DNA from: Acinetobacter sp.
Lineage (GTDB): Bacteria > Pseudomonadota > Gammaproteobacteria > Pseudomonadales > Moraxellaceae
Assembly: GCA_030152675.1 (NCBI GenBank)
Contig: JASLIY010000149.1
Coordinates: 1 to 6,014 of the forward strand
DNA: 6,014 nucleotides
Reading direction: 5' to 3'
In this document: positions 4,548 to 6,014 of the stretch, one piece after another
Position numbering within the stretch: the first letter of the stretch is position 1
Layout: every line of letters begins with the position of its first letter
The notes under the pieces: generated by a model
What the model was told of the DNA's origin: nothing
What the model saw: only the letters and a program-made list of their open reading frames with translations
Database searches by the model: none
Position numbers and translations under genes: made by a program

Positions 4548-6014
4548 TTACTCGCCCAGTTTGATCGGAGTTTTATCCAGTGTGGTACACAGCGAGCAAA
4601 TAATGCCGTGGTGTTTTTCTGAATAGAGCACATCGGGACGTTCATAATTTTCATGACAGACCGAACAACGATAGACCGTGGCAACCGGCGTGCCATCGGG
4701 GGTATAGCGTGGTTCATGGATACCATCATCGTATTTTTTGATGTAGTACTTGCCTTTGGTGAGTATGCCCATGATCGGGGTCAGAACAAAGCCCACACTG
4801 AGCGCAATCAATGGCGAGTATGAGGACAGGAACTGCCCCAATAATCCAAAGAAGGCGGCAATGGAGAGAATCGCAGCGGCAAGAAAAGACACCATGCCGA
4901 CCGGATTGACGTTATACAACATGCCACGGCGGTATTCGGGACGTTTGGGGGAAAGCTTGAGTAGGTATTTATTGATTGAAATATCTGTCGCCACCACCAC
5001 CACCCATGCGATGGCAAAGTTAGAATAAAAGCCCAAAATCTTTTCCAGTACCGCAAACATATTGCCCTCCATCAAGGCCAAGGCAATCGCGAGATTGATC
5101 AGTACGAAGGTGGTGCGTCCCGGATAATGACGCGTCAATCGAGTATAGGCGCTGGTCCATGCCAATGAGCCAGAGTAAGCATTGGTGACGTTAATTTTGA
5201 TTTGAGACAGCACCACCAAGATCACCGCCAAGGTCAGCGCGATCCAATCCGGCAGCATATTAAAGAACACTTCATTGAACTGGCGGACGGGTTCAGCACT
5301 GTTAACGCCGGGAATTTTACTGAGCAAATAGAAGCCCAAAAAGGCACCAATGATTTGCTTAATCGCGGCCAAGAATACCCAACCCGGCCCAGCGGCGATC
5401 ATGGAGATCCACCATTCACGGTTATTTTCTTTAGTTTTGGCGGGCATAAAACGCAAGTAATCCACTTGTTCGCCGATCTGCATAATCAATGACAAACACA
5501 CGCCGGCAGCCAGCATGATCGCGGCAGTATCCCCCGGTGCATAGCCCATCGTGCCCGTGTATTGACCAAACTGTTCCACCAACAGCGGTTGTTGATACAC
5601 CAGATAAGCCACGGGACCCACCATCAGGATCAGCCAAATTGGGGTGGTCCAGAGTTGAAGTTGGCTCAAGGCTTTCATGCCATAAATCACCAAGGGAATC
5701 ACCACAACGGTAGAGATCAGATAGCCGGCCCACAGGGGGATATCGAGGCCCATATATAAACCTTGGGCCATGATCGCGCCTTCGAGCGCAAAGAAAATAA
5801 ACGTATAGCTGGCATAAATCAGGCTGGTCAGCACTGAGCCAAAGTAGCCAAAACCAGCACCACGGGTAATCAAATCGAGGTCAATGTTATAGCGTGCAGA
5901 ATAGTAGCCAATTGGAAAACCAGTGATAAAGATAATCAGCGCAGCAAATAAAATTGCCCAGATGGCATTGCTGCTGCCGTAGTTGAGGCTGATGCTGGCG
6001 CCGATTGCCATATC
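4548..6014 (-). CDS. NCS1-family (purine/cytosine permease-like) transporter, 5' end missing
   Basis: At least 487 aa are visible and the frame runs on past the right edge. The codon before the first visible Met is GAT (Asp), and family members have a further hydrophilic stretch and first helix upstream, so the Met at 6011 is unlikely to be the true start. Repeated hydrophobic segments across residues about 1-415 fit an inner-membrane carrier of 11-12 helices. NCS1-like landmarks are ARYNIDLDLITRGAGFGYFG (39-58), GEQVDYLRFMP (180-190) and NVTNAYSGSLAW (274-285). NCS1 carriers import nucleobases, allantoin, hydantoins or thiamine-type compounds, and the substrate here is unknown. After the last helix a soluble tail of about 70 residues holds C449-x2-C452 and C472-x2-C475 with nearby histidines, which resembles a small metal-binding ribbon and is not part of the standard carrier. 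A role as a sensor or partner of a sensor is possible. Confidence 0.85.
   Translation of the reverse strand, partial: DMAIGASISLNYGSSNAIWAILFAALIIFITGFPIGYYSARYNIDLDLITRGAGFGYFGSVLTSLIYASYTFIFFALEGAIMAQGLYMGLDIPLWAGYLISTVVVIPLVIYGMKALSQLQLWTTPIWLILMVGPVAYLVYQQPLLVEQFGQYTGTMGYAPGDTAAIMLAAGVCLSLIMQIGEQVDYLRFMPAKTKENNREWWISMIAAGPGWVFLAAIKQIIGAFLGFYLLSKIPGVNSAEPVRQFNEVFFNMLPDWIALTLAVILVVLSQIKINVTNAYSGSLAWTSAYTRLTRHYPGRTTFVLINLAIALALMEGNMFAVLEKILGFYSNFAIAWVVVVATDISINKYLLKLSPKRPEYRRGMLYNVNPVGMVSFLAAAILSIAAFFGLLGQFLSSYSPLIALSVGFVLTPIMGILTKGKYYIKKYDDGIHEPRYTPDGTPVATVYRCSVCHENYERPDVLYSEKHHGIICSLCTTLDKTPIKLGE

Overview
The window looks like chromosomal DNA of a gammaproteobacterium of the family Moraxellaceae, most likely Acinetobacter. 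The evidence is the style of the LpxL-type acyltransferase, of the glycosyltransferase downstream of it and of the NCS1-type permease. This placement rests on protein recognition, not on a search. Base composition appears higher in GC than A. baumannii, so a higher-GC Acinetobacter species or a close relative fits better. I see no mobile element, tRNA, rRNA or CRISPR array.

Layout. Positions 1-73 probably hold the last codons of an upstream gene. A membrane-anchored endonuclease/exonuclease/phosphatase-family protein follows at 80-1210 (+). Positions 1211-1619 lie between convergent genes and are unusually structured. They hold two small open frames (41 and 50 aa), four RNA-type hairpins including a strong 11-bp stem, a T7 run and a degenerate hexamer repeat. 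A minus-strand operon runs 3712 to 1620: an lpxL/htrB-family lipid A acyltransferase, then after 11 nt a GT4 glycosyltransferase. Both products point to lipid A / lipooligosaccharide assembly at the inner membrane.

Positions 3713-4077 separate lpxL from a divergent GNAT acetyltransferase (4078-4521, +). This spacer carries a perfect 8-bp inverted repeat in the lpxL leader, candidate promoters for both directions, and eleven tandem 9-bp units (3955-4053) that end 24 nt before the GNAT start. The array gives regularly spaced GGG tracts on the coding strand, so the GNAT leader is a candidate for G-quadruplex control and repeat-number variation. The right end (4548-6014, -) is an NCS1-family permease-like protein with a C-terminal CxxC...CxxC tail. 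Its N-terminus lies outside the window.

The five main genes are ordinary chromosomal genes. The most interesting DNA is in the two long spacers: the G-rich array in front of the GNAT gene, and the possible structured RNA or small-protein locus at about 1207-1563.
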